Made by a program: the position numbers and the translations under genes. Below, piece by piece: positions 1 through 8,503 of a stretch of DNA of 64,000 nt. This DNA is from Bacteroidales bacterium (GTDB taxonomy: Bacteria; Bacteroidota; Bacteroidia; Bacteroidales; UBA932), in assembly GCA_017548985.1 (NCBI GenBank), contig JAFYYW010000025.1:1-64000 (forward strand). The letters run 5' to 3'. The notes beneath the pieces were generated by a model, which did not search any database, was not told the DNA's origin, and saw only the letters and a list, made by a program, of their open reading frames with translations. Position 1 is the stretch's first letter. Every line of letters begins with the position of its first letter.

Positions 1-2271
1 GAGGCGACAGACGGGGACGGTAAGAATATAGGACTCAGCGAGATCGAGGTATTCGCATACGAACCGGAAGAGGGAGATTTCGTAAGCTGGGCCGATCCTT
101 TTATCGAGACCACCCGTGGAAGATGGTTCTTTTGCACCCCTGGCGGCAGGCCGATGGGAATGGTGGCGGCCCACGCTTTCAACAGGGTTAAAAACCAAGG
201 CGGAGGCGGTTACAATTACAATTTTCCCTTTATCCTCGGATTCTCCCAAATCAACGACTGGATGATTTCCGGACCGGACATCATGCCCGTGGAAGGAGAT
301 GTCAATCCCTTACTGGGAATGGATGGCTGGAAGTCAGGGTTCCACCACGAGAGCGAGACCATCAGACCTGGATACCACAAGTTGTTCCTGGACAGGTATA
401 AGGCATGGATCGAATATACCTCGACCGACAGGGTCGCCCTTTACAGGCTCTCCTACGCGCCCGGCAGCCGTCCCGGGTTGCTGGTGGATGCCGGAAGCGT
501 ACTTGGCAACTGCACGATGAAAGATGCAGTGCTTACCAAGGTTGATGACCATACTGTTGAAGGCATGTTCATGACCACGGACAGGTTCTGGGGCGGTCCT
601 GACAAGATAGGATTATTCTTCGTCTTAAAGACCGATTCTCCCATAGTATCAGCCCAAGGCTGGTCCCGCAAGGGCCTTGAGCCTGACCCTTGGATCATAA
701 TGGGAGATGGAGCGGGAATGTATCTTCGCTTTGACGCGGAGACAGTCAATGTGAAAATCGCGATGTCTTACACAAGTGTCGAGAACGCCAGGGAGAATCT
801 CGCCGCGGAGGCTCCTGGTTGGGATTTTGATGCCGTGGTCAAGGAAACCGAAGCTGTATGGAACGAGGCTCTCGGGAGAATCGAGGTGGGCGGCGGTACC
901 CACGACAGAAAGGTCAAGTTCTACACCGACCTGTGGCACGTCCTGCTCGGTCGGCATAAGATCAACGATGTGAATGGGTTCTATCCTGACTACACCTATG
1001 GGGAATATATCGATCACCGCACCAGCGCCCCGATGAGAGTGCTGCGATTGCCCTTGGACAAGGCTGGAAAACCCGTTCACAACATGTACGGCTTCGACTC
1101 TCTCTGGCTTAGCCAATGGAACCTCAACACACTTTGGGGTTTGGCTTGGCCCGAGATCTTGGATGATTTCTCCGCCTGCCTTGTGAGATATGCCGAGAAT
1201 GGAGGTCTCCTTCCCAGAGGGGCATGCGCCGGAGGATATTCATTCATAATGACCGGCTGCCCGGCCAGTAATATGATAACCAGCACTTTCCTGAAAGATA
1301 TCCTGCGCAAAGTGGATCCGGAAACAGCCTTCGAGGCCGTCAAACGGAATCATCTGCCAGGAGGAATGATGAGCTATGAGAGCCCGTCAGACCTTGAGTT
1401 CTATATCAAGAACGGATGGTGTCCGGAAAGCGCGGGGAAAACTCTCGAGTGGGCGTTCCAAGACTGGGGACTCAGCCGTATGGCAGCCAGACTTGGCCAT
1501 GCCGAGGACGAGAAGGAATTCGAGAGGCGCTCCCATGGTTGGACAGTCTTGTTCGATCCGGAGAAAGGCCTGATATTCCCGAAAGACAAGGATGGCAACT
1601 GGGTGCATAAAGATCCCCTGAAAGGTCAGGGATGGGTTGAGGCTAACGCTTGGCAGGCCACATGGGAGGTTTCTCATGACATCCCGGAACTTGTCCGGCT
1701 GATGGGAGGAAAAGACAAGTTCTGCGACAAGTTGAATTATGCTTTCGAGCAGGCGAAAGACCTTGATTTCGTGTATGCCTACAGCGGAGGATATGTCAGC
1801 TACGCCAACCAGCCTGGATGCTCAAACGCCCATGTGTTCGCCCATGGAGGCAAGCCCTGGCTGACCCAATACTGGGTCCGCAGGGTGGTTGAGCAGGCCT
1901 ATGGAGGCGTCACTCCCGACCTTGGCTATGGAGGTCACGATGAGGATCAAGGCCAGATGGGAGGCATCAGCGCCTTGATGTCAATCGGCCTTTTCAGCGT
2001 CACAGGGACAGAGACCGACGTTCCTTGCTACGACATCACCTCCCCTGTTTTCGACAAGGTAGTTATCCATTTGAACCAAGACTACTATCCGGGGAAACAG
2101 TTCACTATCAACGCAAAAGGTAATCCGGACTGCTACATCCAGTCGGCTCGTCTCAACGGACGGAACTGGAGATGGTCCCAATTCAGCCATGAGGATTTCG
2201 CCAAGGGAGGAACCCTTGATCTGACTCTCGGGCCGAAACCCGCCACATCCTGGGGCGCTTTGAAATATTAA
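1..2271 (+). CDS. GH92 alpha-mannosidase, 5'-truncated by window edge
   Basis: Carboxy-terminal 756 residues of a glycoside hydrolase family 92 enzyme; the family consists of calcium-dependent inverting exo-alpha-mannosidases that release mannose from N-glycans or mannans, usually in the periplasm or at the cell surface. The frame is open from base 1, so the true start lies upstream; the in-frame ATG at 154 is inside the catalytic domain. The first visible residues (LSEIEVFAY) look like the last strand of a discoidin (F5/8 type C) domain, followed directly by the GH92 entry segment ADPFIETTRG and PMGMV. WVEANAWQ (near base 1633) carries the candidate general-acid Glu and HDEDQGQMGG (near 1934) the candidate base Asp. 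It sits 4 bases upstream of a mannose-6-phosphate isomerase gene, which supports mannose as the product. The linkage cleaved cannot be read from the sequence. Confidence 0.93.
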   Translation, partial: EATDGDGKNIGLSEIEVFAYEPEEGDFVSWADPFIETTRGRWFFCTPGGRPMGMVAAHAFNRVKNQGGGGYNYNFPFILGFSQINDWMISGPDIMPVEGDVNPLLGMDGWKSGFHHESETIRPGYHKLFLDRYKAWIEYTSTDRVALYRLSYAPGSRPGLLVDAGSVLGNCTMKDAVLTKVDDHTVEGMFMTTDRFWGGPDKIGLFFVLKTDSPIVSAQGWSRKGLEPDPWIIMGDGAGMYLRFDAETVNVKIAMSYTSVENARENLAAEAPGWDFDAVVKETEAVWNEALGRIEVGGGTHDRKVKFYTDLWHVLLGRHKINDVNGFYPDYTYGEYIDHRTSAPMRVLRLPLDKAGKPVHNMYGFDSLWLSQWNLNTLWGLAWPEILDDFSACLVRYAENGGLLPRGACAGGYSFIMTGCPASNMITSTFLKDILRKVDPETAFEAVKRNHLPGGMMSYESPSDLEFYIKNGWCPESAGKTLEWAFQDWGLSRMAARLGHAEDEKEFERRSHGWTVLFDPEKGLIFPKDKDGNWVHKDPLKGQGWVEANAWQATWEVSHDIPELVRLMGGKDKFCDKLNYAFEQAKDLDFVYAYSGGYVSYANQPGCSNAHVFAHGGKPWLTQYWVRRVVEQAYGGVTPDLGYGGHDEDQGQMGGISALMSIGLFSVTGTETDVPCYDITSPVFDKVVIHLNQDYYPGKQFTINAKGNPDCYIQSARLNGRNWRWSQFSHEDFAKGGTLDLTLGPKPATSWGALKY

Positions 2272-2275
2272 GAAT

Positions 2276-3988
2276 ATGAGAAAGCCTAATTACGACAAAT
2301 ACCCCGCGACTAAGGTCGATGCCCAGATTCATGTCGGTTGGGATCAGATACTGCCAGCGATTGCCGATGCGGCAAGGGGAAGGATTATAGCCGTGGACAC
2401 TTATCCCGGAGCTGATGAGGAAGAGATCGCCTCTGCGGTTGGAAAAGCATTCGGGAAGGTTCTATTGACCAGGTCTCTCATGAAGAGCGAGGAGAGTATC
2501 CGCGAGATGACGGATCCGTTTATGACAGACGATGTGCTCTTCGGTTTCCTTACTTCATTGAGAATAAACGACTTCTTCGACCAGGCAAAGGTTGCCGCAT
2601 CTAAAGCCGAGATGGATTATGCCGTCGTGGTCGGGCCTGGCGCCTCGCTCATCGCTCCTGAAGGATCTTCGCTGGTCTATGCCGACATGGCCAGGTGGGA
2701 AATACAGATGAGGATGCGCCGTCACACAGCCAGAGGGCTGGGTGTTGACAACCGCCAGGATCCTGTCAGCATCCAATACAAACGTGGACTGTTCATCGAC
2801 TGGCATGTCTGTGACATCCACAAGGACAGCCTTTTCACAAGGGTGGACTTCTGGCTTGACACAAATGATTCCTCAAGGCCGAAGATGATCGGCAAAGAAG
2901 CCTTTTTCCAAGGTATTGACAGAACCGTCAGCTCTCCTTTCAGGGTAGTCCCTTTCTTCGATCCGGCACCTTGGGGAGGCCAATGGATGAAAGAGGTTTG
3001 TGACCTTGACCAGTCAAAATCCAACTATGGATGGTGCTTCGACTGCGTTCCGGAAGAGAACAGCCTGTTGTTCAAGATAAAAGACGAGCTGTTCGAACTC
3101 CCCTCCCAAGACTTGGTGCTGTTAAGGAGCCGGAAACTTCTCGGAGATGCCGTCGAGAGCCGTTTCGGAAAGGATTTCCCTATACGTTTTGACTTTCTCG
3201 ACACGATCGGAGGCGGCAATTTGAGTCTGCAGGTCCACCCAACAACCCAGTTCATAAGGGAAAACTTCGGAATCCCCTACACCCAGGACGAGAGCTACTA
3301 CCTGCTGGACGCGGTTGAAGATGCCGTCGTATTCCTCGGCCTTAAGACCGGAATTGATCCGGAGGCCATGATCAACGACCTCAGGGCCGCGCAAAGAGGA
3401 GAGCTCGTTTTCGACGCTGAGAAATATGCCAACAAGCTCCCGGCGAAAAAGCACGACCATTTCCTGATTCCCGCCGGAACCGTCCATTGCTCAGGGGCCG
3501 GAAGCATGGTCCTTGAGATCAGCGCCACTCCTAACATATTCACCTTCAAGCTCTGGGACTGGGGAAGGCTTGGTCTGGACGGGAAACCCCGTCCTATCAA
3601 TGTCGAGCGCGGATCCAAGGTCATCCAATGGGAGCGGAACACTGAATATGTCAAATCCAATCTCTGGAATCATTTCGAGCCGGTCGCAAGCGGCGAAGGA
3701 TGGGAAGAGATACGGACAGGACTGCACCCGAACGAGTTCATAGAGACAAGAAGAACCAAGTTCTCAGCCCCCGTCACCCACAACACGGGAGGAGGGGTCA
3801 ACGTGCTTAATTTGGTGGAAGGCGACGAGGTGATCGTGACCAGCCCGGCCGGCAGTTTCGACCCGTTCATCGTCCATTATGCCGAAACTTTCATAATCCC
3901 AGCCTGGTTGGGAGAATATGTGATCACCCCGCATGGTCTTTCAGAGGGAAAGACATGCATGACAATCAAAGCTTATGTTCGAACATGA
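2276..3988 (+). CDS. manA: Class I mannose-6-phosphate isomerase with N-terminal extension
   Basis: Interconverts mannose 6-phosphate and fructose 6-phosphate in the cytoplasm, feeding mannose into glycolysis. The 570-residue protein is far longer than a usual class I enzyme (about 300-400). The isomerase core is the C-terminal half: zinc-ligand positions are visible as Q319 and H321 in LSLQVHP, E339 in DESYYLLDA and H404 in PAGTVHCSG. Residues 1-200 form an extra domain (GRIIAVDTYPGADEEE, then DYAVVVGPGAS) that resembles a nucleotide-binding Rossmann or P-loop fold but has no GxxxxGK[ST] loop; its role is unknown, though I recall long isomerases of this kind in Bacteroides. The ATG lies 4 bases after the GH92 stop and the 3' end overlaps the kinase gene by 14 bases, so translation of the three genes is probably coupled. 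Confidence 0.9.
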   Translation: MRKPNYDKYPATKVDAQIHVGWDQILPAIADAARGRIIAVDTYPGADEEEIASAVGKAFGKVLLTRSLMKSEESIREMTDPFMTDDVLFGFLTSLRINDFFDQAKVAASKAEMDYAVVVGPGASLIAPEGSSLVYADMARWEIQMRMRRHTARGLGVDNRQDPVSIQYKRGLFIDWHVCDIHKDSLFTRVDFWLDTNDSSRPKMIGKEAFFQGIDRTVSSPFRVVPFFDPAPWGGQWMKEVCDLDQSKSNYGWCFDCVPEENSLLFKIKDELFELPSQDLVLLRSRKLLGDAVESRFGKDFPIRFDFLDTIGGGNLSLQVHPTTQFIRENFGIPYTQDESYYLLDAVEDAVVFLGLKTGIDPEAMINDLRAAQRGELVFDAEKYANKLPAKKHDHFLIPAGTVHCSGAGSMVLEISATPNIFTFKLWDWGRLGLDGKPRPINVERGSKVIQWERNTEYVKSNLWNHFEPVASGEGWEEIRTGLHPNEFIETRRTKFSAPVTHNTGGGVNVLNLVEGDEVIVTSPAGSFDPFIVHYAETFIIPAWLGEYVITPHGLSEGKTCMTIKAYVRT

Positions 3989-5066
3989 CGACAGGGTCAT
4001 CATGACCCTTGACGCTGGAGGCACAAATTTCGTCTTCTCAGCGATCTCCAGGGGGGAGGAAGTGGTCCGCCCTGTCACGATTCCTTCGGTTCCGGATGAC
4101 AGCCGGGCTTGCCTGGAACGGATAGCGGAAGGATTCCGAATGGTCAAGGAAGAATCCCCGGCTGAACCGTCGGCGATCAGTTTCGCCTTCCCCGGGCCCG
4201 CTGATTATGCACATGGGATCATAGGCGACTTGCCAAACTTCCCCGGATTCAGGGGAGGTGTCCCTTTGGGCCCGTATCTGGAGTCGGTATTCAATATCCC
4301 TGTCTTTATCAATAACGACGGTAATTTGTTCGCTTTCGGGGAGGCTCTTTGCGGCACCTTGCCCGAAATCAACGCCTCTCTTGAGAACGCCGGATCGAAA
4401 AAGCGTTACAAAAACCTGCTTGGAATAACACTGGGGACAGGTTTTGGCGCTGGAGTCGTTACAGATGGCCACCTGCTGACAGGCGATAACGGATGCGGAG
4501 GCGATGTCTGGCTGATGCGACATCCTTCAGAACCGGAACTGATTGTGGAAGAAGGAGTAAGCATCAGGGCGGTCACCCGGTCCTACAAGCTTTTAACTGG
4601 AGAAGACAGCGCTTTGACCCCTAAGGATATTTATGAGATAGCGAAGGGACTGAGACCTGGGAATATTCCAGCAGCCAAAGATAGTTTCGCCTCTTTGGGG
4701 CGTTGCGCCGCGCATGCCATCGTACACGCCCTTGACATTGTCGACGGCATCGTGGTGATTGGAGGAGGACTTGCCGGAGCATCGGAGTTTTTCATGCCAT
4801 CCATGCTTGAGGAGATGCGTCGAAAGGTCTCGACGAGAGCCGGAGCTTCGTTCCCTTGCCTGGAGATGGAAGTATATGACCTTACGGATCCGAAGGAAAA
4901 GGCAGCCTTCCTTAAAGACGAGACAACTCTTGTGGATGTCCCTGGAACCGGGGAGAAGGTTCTTTATGAGACAGTCAGGAAAACCGGAGTGGCAATCTCC
5001 AGCCTCGGAGCCAGCAGGGCGATAGCCTTGGGAGCCTACGCCTACTCAATCTCTATGATGTCGTAA
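3975..5066 (+). CDS. ROK-family sugar kinase
   Basis: Predicted cytoplasmic ATP-dependent hexokinase of the ROK family. The phosphate loop DAGGTN is at residues 13-18, the catalytic Asp is D115 in FINNDGN, and the second ATP-binding segment GTGFGAG is near residues 154-160. The usual ROK E-x-G-H motif and the zinc-binding CxCGxxGC cluster are absent; the corresponding stretch reads GCGGDVW, so substrate binding may differ from glucokinase and NagK types. The gene overlaps the mannose-6-phosphate isomerase by 14 bases, suggesting it makes mannose 6-phosphate (mannokinase) from GH92-released mannose; this is inferred from context only, and fructose or glucose remain possible. Its last 25 bases overlap the 3' end of the convergent gene on the other strand. 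Confidence 0.88.
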   Translation: MFEHDDRVIMTLDAGGTNFVFSAISRGEEVVRPVTIPSVPDDSRACLERIAEGFRMVKEESPAEPSAISFAFPGPADYAHGIIGDLPNFPGFRGGVPLGPYLESVFNIPVFINNDGNLFAFGEALCGTLPEINASLENAGSKKRYKNLLGITLGTGFGAGVVTDGHLLTGDNGCGGDVWLMRHPSEPELIVEEGVSIRAVTRSYKLLTGEDSALTPKDIYEIAKGLRPGNIPAAKDSFASLGRCAAHAIVHALDIVDGIVVIGGGLAGASEFFMPSMLEEMRRKVSTRAGASFPCLEMEVYDLTDPKEKAAFLKDETTLVDVPGTGEKVLYETVRKTGVAISSLGASRAIALGAYAYSISMMS

Positions 5067-6898
5067 ATCTCCAAGACCGGCAACTTGAAGGTTGCTTTGC
5101 CATCCTTGTATTTGAATCTCAAGTCTTTCCCGTCAGGTTGACAAATAATACGGGAAGGCCGCTCCGGACAACGTACCGAGACCTCGATGTCCTTCACCGG
5201 ATCAATCGAGTCAAGGATAGCCGCGTTCCTGTGGTCTCCGGAGGTGTTCACTAGATGAACTTGGAGTTTCCCGTTCAACTTTCTCAAAGACACATCGACA
5301 TAAGGAGAGGATAGCACCTCCACCGCAGGATTCGGAAACAGCTCTTTCACAAGGACATTCACCCTGTCCCGCACTCCATCAGGATCTCTCCCGGACTCAT
5401 AGTCCCAAGCTATCTCATCGGGGATAAAGCCGATCTTCCCTGTTCCGAGCCCGGCACTGAACCAATCTTCACCTTCAAGCCCGATCCCGGAAGCCTCGGA
5501 GAAGAAATCAGACATCACCTTTCCCACCACAAGGAGAGACCCGCCTCCGCGGACATATTCCAGAAGATCATCCCGGAAAACCTCAGACAGAGTCTCACAT
5601 TCAGGAATTACAATCAACGGAAAACGGCTCATGTCGGGTTGTAACGAGGTTTCTCCAAGCAAGTCCACGCTGTAACGAGCCTCGAGCAGGCAATTCAATA
5701 TCCCAGCGGCGCCGCCGGTGAAATTAGGGAACAAGGCCCCCGGATTCCCGGGAATATTCCTGTGCTGATAGTCATACGTGGAAAGAAGCACGGCCACTTG
5801 CGGGACCGAGACCGAGTGATGGCAGTATTTCTGCCTCGCCCTCGCGAATACGGCCACATCGGCCATTGAGCTCAACTTCCCGAGATCAAGCGACCCGTCC
5901 CTGTTTTGGGTGTAATATGCCTGGAAACCACCGCCTTGCGAGAGCGTAACCGCAGCCTCGCGCATAAGCTGGACAGAGGTTTTCTGCCTTCGCTCCGCAC
6001 CATTGCCCGCGAAACTCCAAGCCATCAAATCCCACGGAACACCCTGCCAGGCGAGATACCTCGCCGCCACACGGGCGGAGTTCACGCTGTTTGTGGAGGA
6101 ATAGTCTCCTGAAAGGAAATCCACAGGAGCCGACACCGGCTCGGACATGTGGTGGGTATAAGCCCAGTTGCTGCAGATCTGGAAATCCGGATACGCGCTC
6201 CGGACAGCGGCGATGTAATGCCTCAGATATTGCCTGTACGCTTCCCTGTGGAACTGCTTCCACTCGTACCAGCCGGGATCTTCAGGTGATCGCGGAGCGT
6301 CGAGGCCTGTCTCTTCTTTGAATAAGCGGACAGCCTTCTCGCCATAATCAATTCCTGTCGCCCAGCACTCCCCATCGACCCACATTCCGTCCACCTTATA
6401 CACTCCTGCCAACTCTTTGAGTTGCGGAACCAGAATCTCGTCAACATAAGGTCCGAACACGGAAGTTATTGTCGTACTGGGATTTCCATTCTGATCTTTG
6501 ATCGCCCAATCCGGATGCGTCTCCACGGCTCTGGAATCCCAGACCCCGGAATAATGCATGTAAAGACCAACCCCACGTTCAGCGGTCACCTTTCTCCATA
6601 CAACCAAAGGATCCGTGACCAGCCCTGGAGCCGGATTCCCGACTTTTGTAGGGTAGCTTGAATACCCGGGATGACCTTTGCAATCCACCTGGATATAGTC
6701 TGGATGGACTATGTCAAGGATGGTCGCTACCATCTCTGGAGTGGTGTTGGCGCCGATGTTTTTGTCAGCCGCCCCAGCATGGAAATCGAAATGGATGCCA
6801 AGGAAACTCTGGTCACGGCGGAGCCGTTCCTGACCGCACAGAGAAAGAGTGGCGAACAATGAAAAAACAAGGAAAATGATGTGGCGATTCGCTCTCAT
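5042..6898 (-). CDS. Secreted putative glycoside hydrolase (GHL6-like barrel plus amidotransferase-like domain)
   Basis: A 618-residue exported protein with an N-terminal signal peptide ending near SLCGQE. The first 330 residues read like a TIM barrel: YIQVDCKGHPGY, then GLYMHYSGVWDSRAVETHPDW, then DGMWVDGECW with acidic residues where barrel glycosidases keep catalytic groups. This resembles the hypothetical glycosyl hydrolase GHL6 and distant alpha-L-fucosidase-like families. The middle (VAVLLSTYD, LIVIPECETL, YVRGGGSLLVVG) matches the amidotransferase-like trimerisation fold of GH42 beta-galactosidases, and a small beta domain closes the protein. The substrate is unknown. An upstream in-frame start at 6904 is TTG; ATG 6898 is preferred because it sits about 20 bases from a good -7 box at 6921-6928. 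The 3' end overlaps the ROK kinase on the opposite strand. Confidence 0.78.
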   Translation of the reverse strand: MRANRHIIFLVFSLFATLSLCGQERLRRDQSFLGIHFDFHAGAADKNIGANTTPEMVATILDIVHPDYIQVDCKGHPGYSSYPTKVGNPAPGLVTDPLVVWRKVTAERGVGLYMHYSGVWDSRAVETHPDWAIKDQNGNPSTTITSVFGPYVDEILVPQLKELAGVYKVDGMWVDGECWATGIDYGEKAVRLFKEETGLDAPRSPEDPGWYEWKQFHREAYRQYLRHYIAAVRSAYPDFQICSNWAYTHHMSEPVSAPVDFLSGDYSSTNSVNSARVAARYLAWQGVPWDLMAWSFAGNGAERRQKTSVQLMREAAVTLSQGGGFQAYYTQNRDGSLDLGKLSSMADVAVFARARQKYCHHSVSVPQVAVLLSTYDYQHRNIPGNPGALFPNFTGGAAGILNCLLEARYSVDLLGETSLQPDMSRFPLIVIPECETLSEVFRDDLLEYVRGGGSLLVVGKVMSDFFSEASGIGLEGEDWFSAGLGTGKIGFIPDEIAWDYESGRDPDGVRDRVNVLVKELFPNPAVEVLSSPYVDVSLRKLNGKLQVHLVNTSGDHRNAAILDSIDPVKDIEVSVRCPERPSRIICQPDGKDLRFKYKDGKATFKLPVLEIYDIIEIE

Positions 6899-6920
6899 AG
6901 TCAAATAAAACGTTGTTTAT

Positions 6921-6928
6921 CAAATATA
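6921..6928 (-). promoter_or_regulatory. -7 box TATATTTG for the putative glycoside hydrolase
   Basis: Read on the minus strand this is a full match to the Bacteroides TAnnTTTG -7 element, about 22 bases before the ATG at 6898. No clear -33 TTTG is seen. It lies back to back with the plus-strand box at 6954-6961. Confidence 0.6.
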
Positions 6929-6953
6929 ATCATTAAATATGGATTTTCTGTTG

Positions 6954-6961
6954 TATCTTTG
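6954..6961 (+). promoter_or_regulatory. -7 box TATCTTTG for the His-rich protein and metal efflux genes
   Basis: A full match to TAnnTTTG on the plus strand. Transcription would begin near 6967, which makes the GTG at 6967 nearly leaderless and favours the ATG at 7006 as the translation start. Confidence 0.6.
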
Positions 6962-7005
6962 GTCTCGTGCGTTCAGTTATACAAAAAGCCAAGGGTTCGG
7001 TCACG

Positions 7006-7329
7006 ATGTTCTTCATCGTGATACTGCTCTTTAACTATGTGAGTTCCACTATGTTCTGGCACACCCATCTGGTGGGCGGCAGGATTATTCACCACTCGCA
7101 CATATATGGCAAGACGCACTGTGCCGGAACGCAGGACGGCGGGCACGCGCCCGGGGAACTGAGACTTTTGGATGTCCTGTCCCATATCCTTTGCACCGAC
7201 ACTGTCATACCCGATATCCATATCGGACGGATAGACGTCCTCGAGCAGATATTCCTTAATCCCGGCATAACGAGGATTCCTTCCAGCCCTATTCATCTTT
7301 TATCACTCCGAGGCCCTCCCGTTTGTTAA
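7006..7329 (+). CDS. Small His-rich single-pass membrane protein
   Basis: About 107 residues; function not established. It begins with one hydrophobic segment (MFFIVILLFNYVSSTMFW) followed at once by histidine-rich stretches (WHTH, then HHSHIYGKTHC), more His and Cys residues, and a tail ending SLRGPPVC. Small proteins with an N-terminal helix and a WHTH/HSH motif recur in Bacteroidales, so I take this as real. It lies 64 bases upstream of the metal-efflux adaptor on the same strand; a role in metal binding or sensing at the envelope is inferred from the His/Cys content and position. A GTG at 6967 would add 13 residues, but it falls at the expected transcription start of the -7 box at 6954-6961, so ATG 7006 is preferred. 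Confidence 0.68.
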   Translation: MFFIVILLFNYVSSTMFWHTHLVGGRIIHHSHIYGKTHCAGTQDGGHAPGELRLLDVLSHILCTDTVIPDIHIGRIDVLEQIFLNPGITRIPSSPIHLLSLRGPPVC

Positions 7330-7393
7330 TATGGTCCACAGAAGCGCTCCTCATGCGCTAATTATCTTGTAATCATATTAATAAAACGAACAA

Positions 7394-8500
7394 ATGAATT
7401 TGAGACATTTGGCACTGGCGCTGTCCGCGTTAGTTTTAATCGGGTGCGGGTCGAGAGTGAAAACCGGAGATGACCCCACGAATGAAGGTTTCAAGGTTGA
7501 AGGAGATGTGGTCACCGTGTCCGCCTCCTCCCCAGTCACCAGCGAACTTGTCCTTGAGGAAGTCAACCTCGAGGAAATCGGCTCCGGATTCACCGCCACG
7601 GCGGCTGTCAGTCCCCGTCCGGACTCATACGCTGAAGTCGCCCTTCCGTTCGGAGGCAGGGTGACACGGTCTTACGCGCGTCTAGGCGACAGGGTGCGCA
7701 GGGGGCAGGTCCTTTACGAGATGGCCTCGGCGGACTTTATGGAAGCTGTCAAGGAATATGTAGAGAACAGCAACGCCGCATCCCTCGCATCCTCCAATCT
7801 GCGGAGGAAGAAGGCTTTGCACGAATCCGGAATAGTTTCCGACAGGGAACTCGAGGAAGCTGAGAGCGAATCTTCGGACGCAACCGCGGCCTTGGCCCTT
7901 TCCCGCCAGGTGCTTTCCATCTTCGGAGCTGATCCTTCGTCTGTCAAAGTCGGCCAACCTCTGCGGGTGATATCCCCGATCTCCGGAGTGGTGGTCAAGA
8001 ACAACCTGGTGATGGGGCAACTCCTCTCGGAAGACACCGAGGCCCCCGTGGCCATAGCTGACTTGTCCTCGGTTTGGGTCACAGCTAATGTCAAGGAAAA
8101 CCTTGTCGCGGGCGTGGTTAAGGGACAACAGGTCGAGATAGAATCGGGAGGAAACAAGGTGACTGAAGGCAAGGTCGTTTATGTGGGCGAGATCTTGGAC
8201 GAGAAGACCAGAACCATCCCGGTGGTCGTTGAATGCATCAACCATGACCATCTTTTGAAACCGGGAATGTTCGTCTCAGCCAGATTCCCGGTCGCGGTAA
8301 AGAACGCGGTGACAGTACCTTCCACAGCCGTTTTCCAGGGTCCAAACTCAAAGTTCGTCTATGTATGTCAAGATGACCTTGTATTCAAGAAGACCCCTGT
8401 CGAAGTGGAGAACATCGAAGGTGGAAGGATGCTGGTCACCTCGGGACTGGAAGGCGGTGAGACAATCATCACCAAAGGGGGTATCTATCTCAGCCGATAG
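7394..8500 (+). CDS. Metal-efflux RND periplasmic adaptor (CzcB/CusB-like lipoprotein)
   Basis: Membrane-fusion subunit that links an inner-membrane RND pump to a TolC-type channel. The 368-residue protein has a lipoprotein signal with lipobox LIGC, so it is anchored by its lipidated Cys. A split biotinyl-lipoyl domain is visible on either side of a helical hairpin (FGGRVTRSYARLGDRVRRGQ and VISPISGVVVKNNLVMGQ), with the hairpin around residues 115-185. Beta-barrel and membrane-proximal regions follow (LSSVWVTANVKE, KPGMFVSARFPV, VPSTAVFQ). The pump gene starts 3 bases after the stop codon. The companion pump shows heavy-metal RND motifs, so divalent metal efflux is the likely task; which metal is not evident. 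Confidence 0.9.
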   Translation: MNLRHLALALSALVLIGCGSRVKTGDDPTNEGFKVEGDVVTVSASSPVTSELVLEEVNLEEIGSGFTATAAVSPRPDSYAEVALPFGGRVTRSYARLGDRVRRGQVLYEMASADFMEAVKEYVENSNAASLASSNLRRKKALHESGIVSDRELEEAESESSDATAALALSRQVLSIFGADPSSVKVGQPLRVISPISGVVVKNNLVMGQLLSEDTEAPVAIADLSSVWVTANVKENLVAGVVKGQQVEIESGGNKVTEGKVVYVGEILDEKTRTIPVVVECINHDHLLKPGMFVSARFPVAVKNAVTVPSTAVFQGPNSKFVYVCQDDLVFKKTPVEVENIEGGRMLVTSGLEGGETIITKGGIYLSR

Positions 8501-8503
8501 CCT

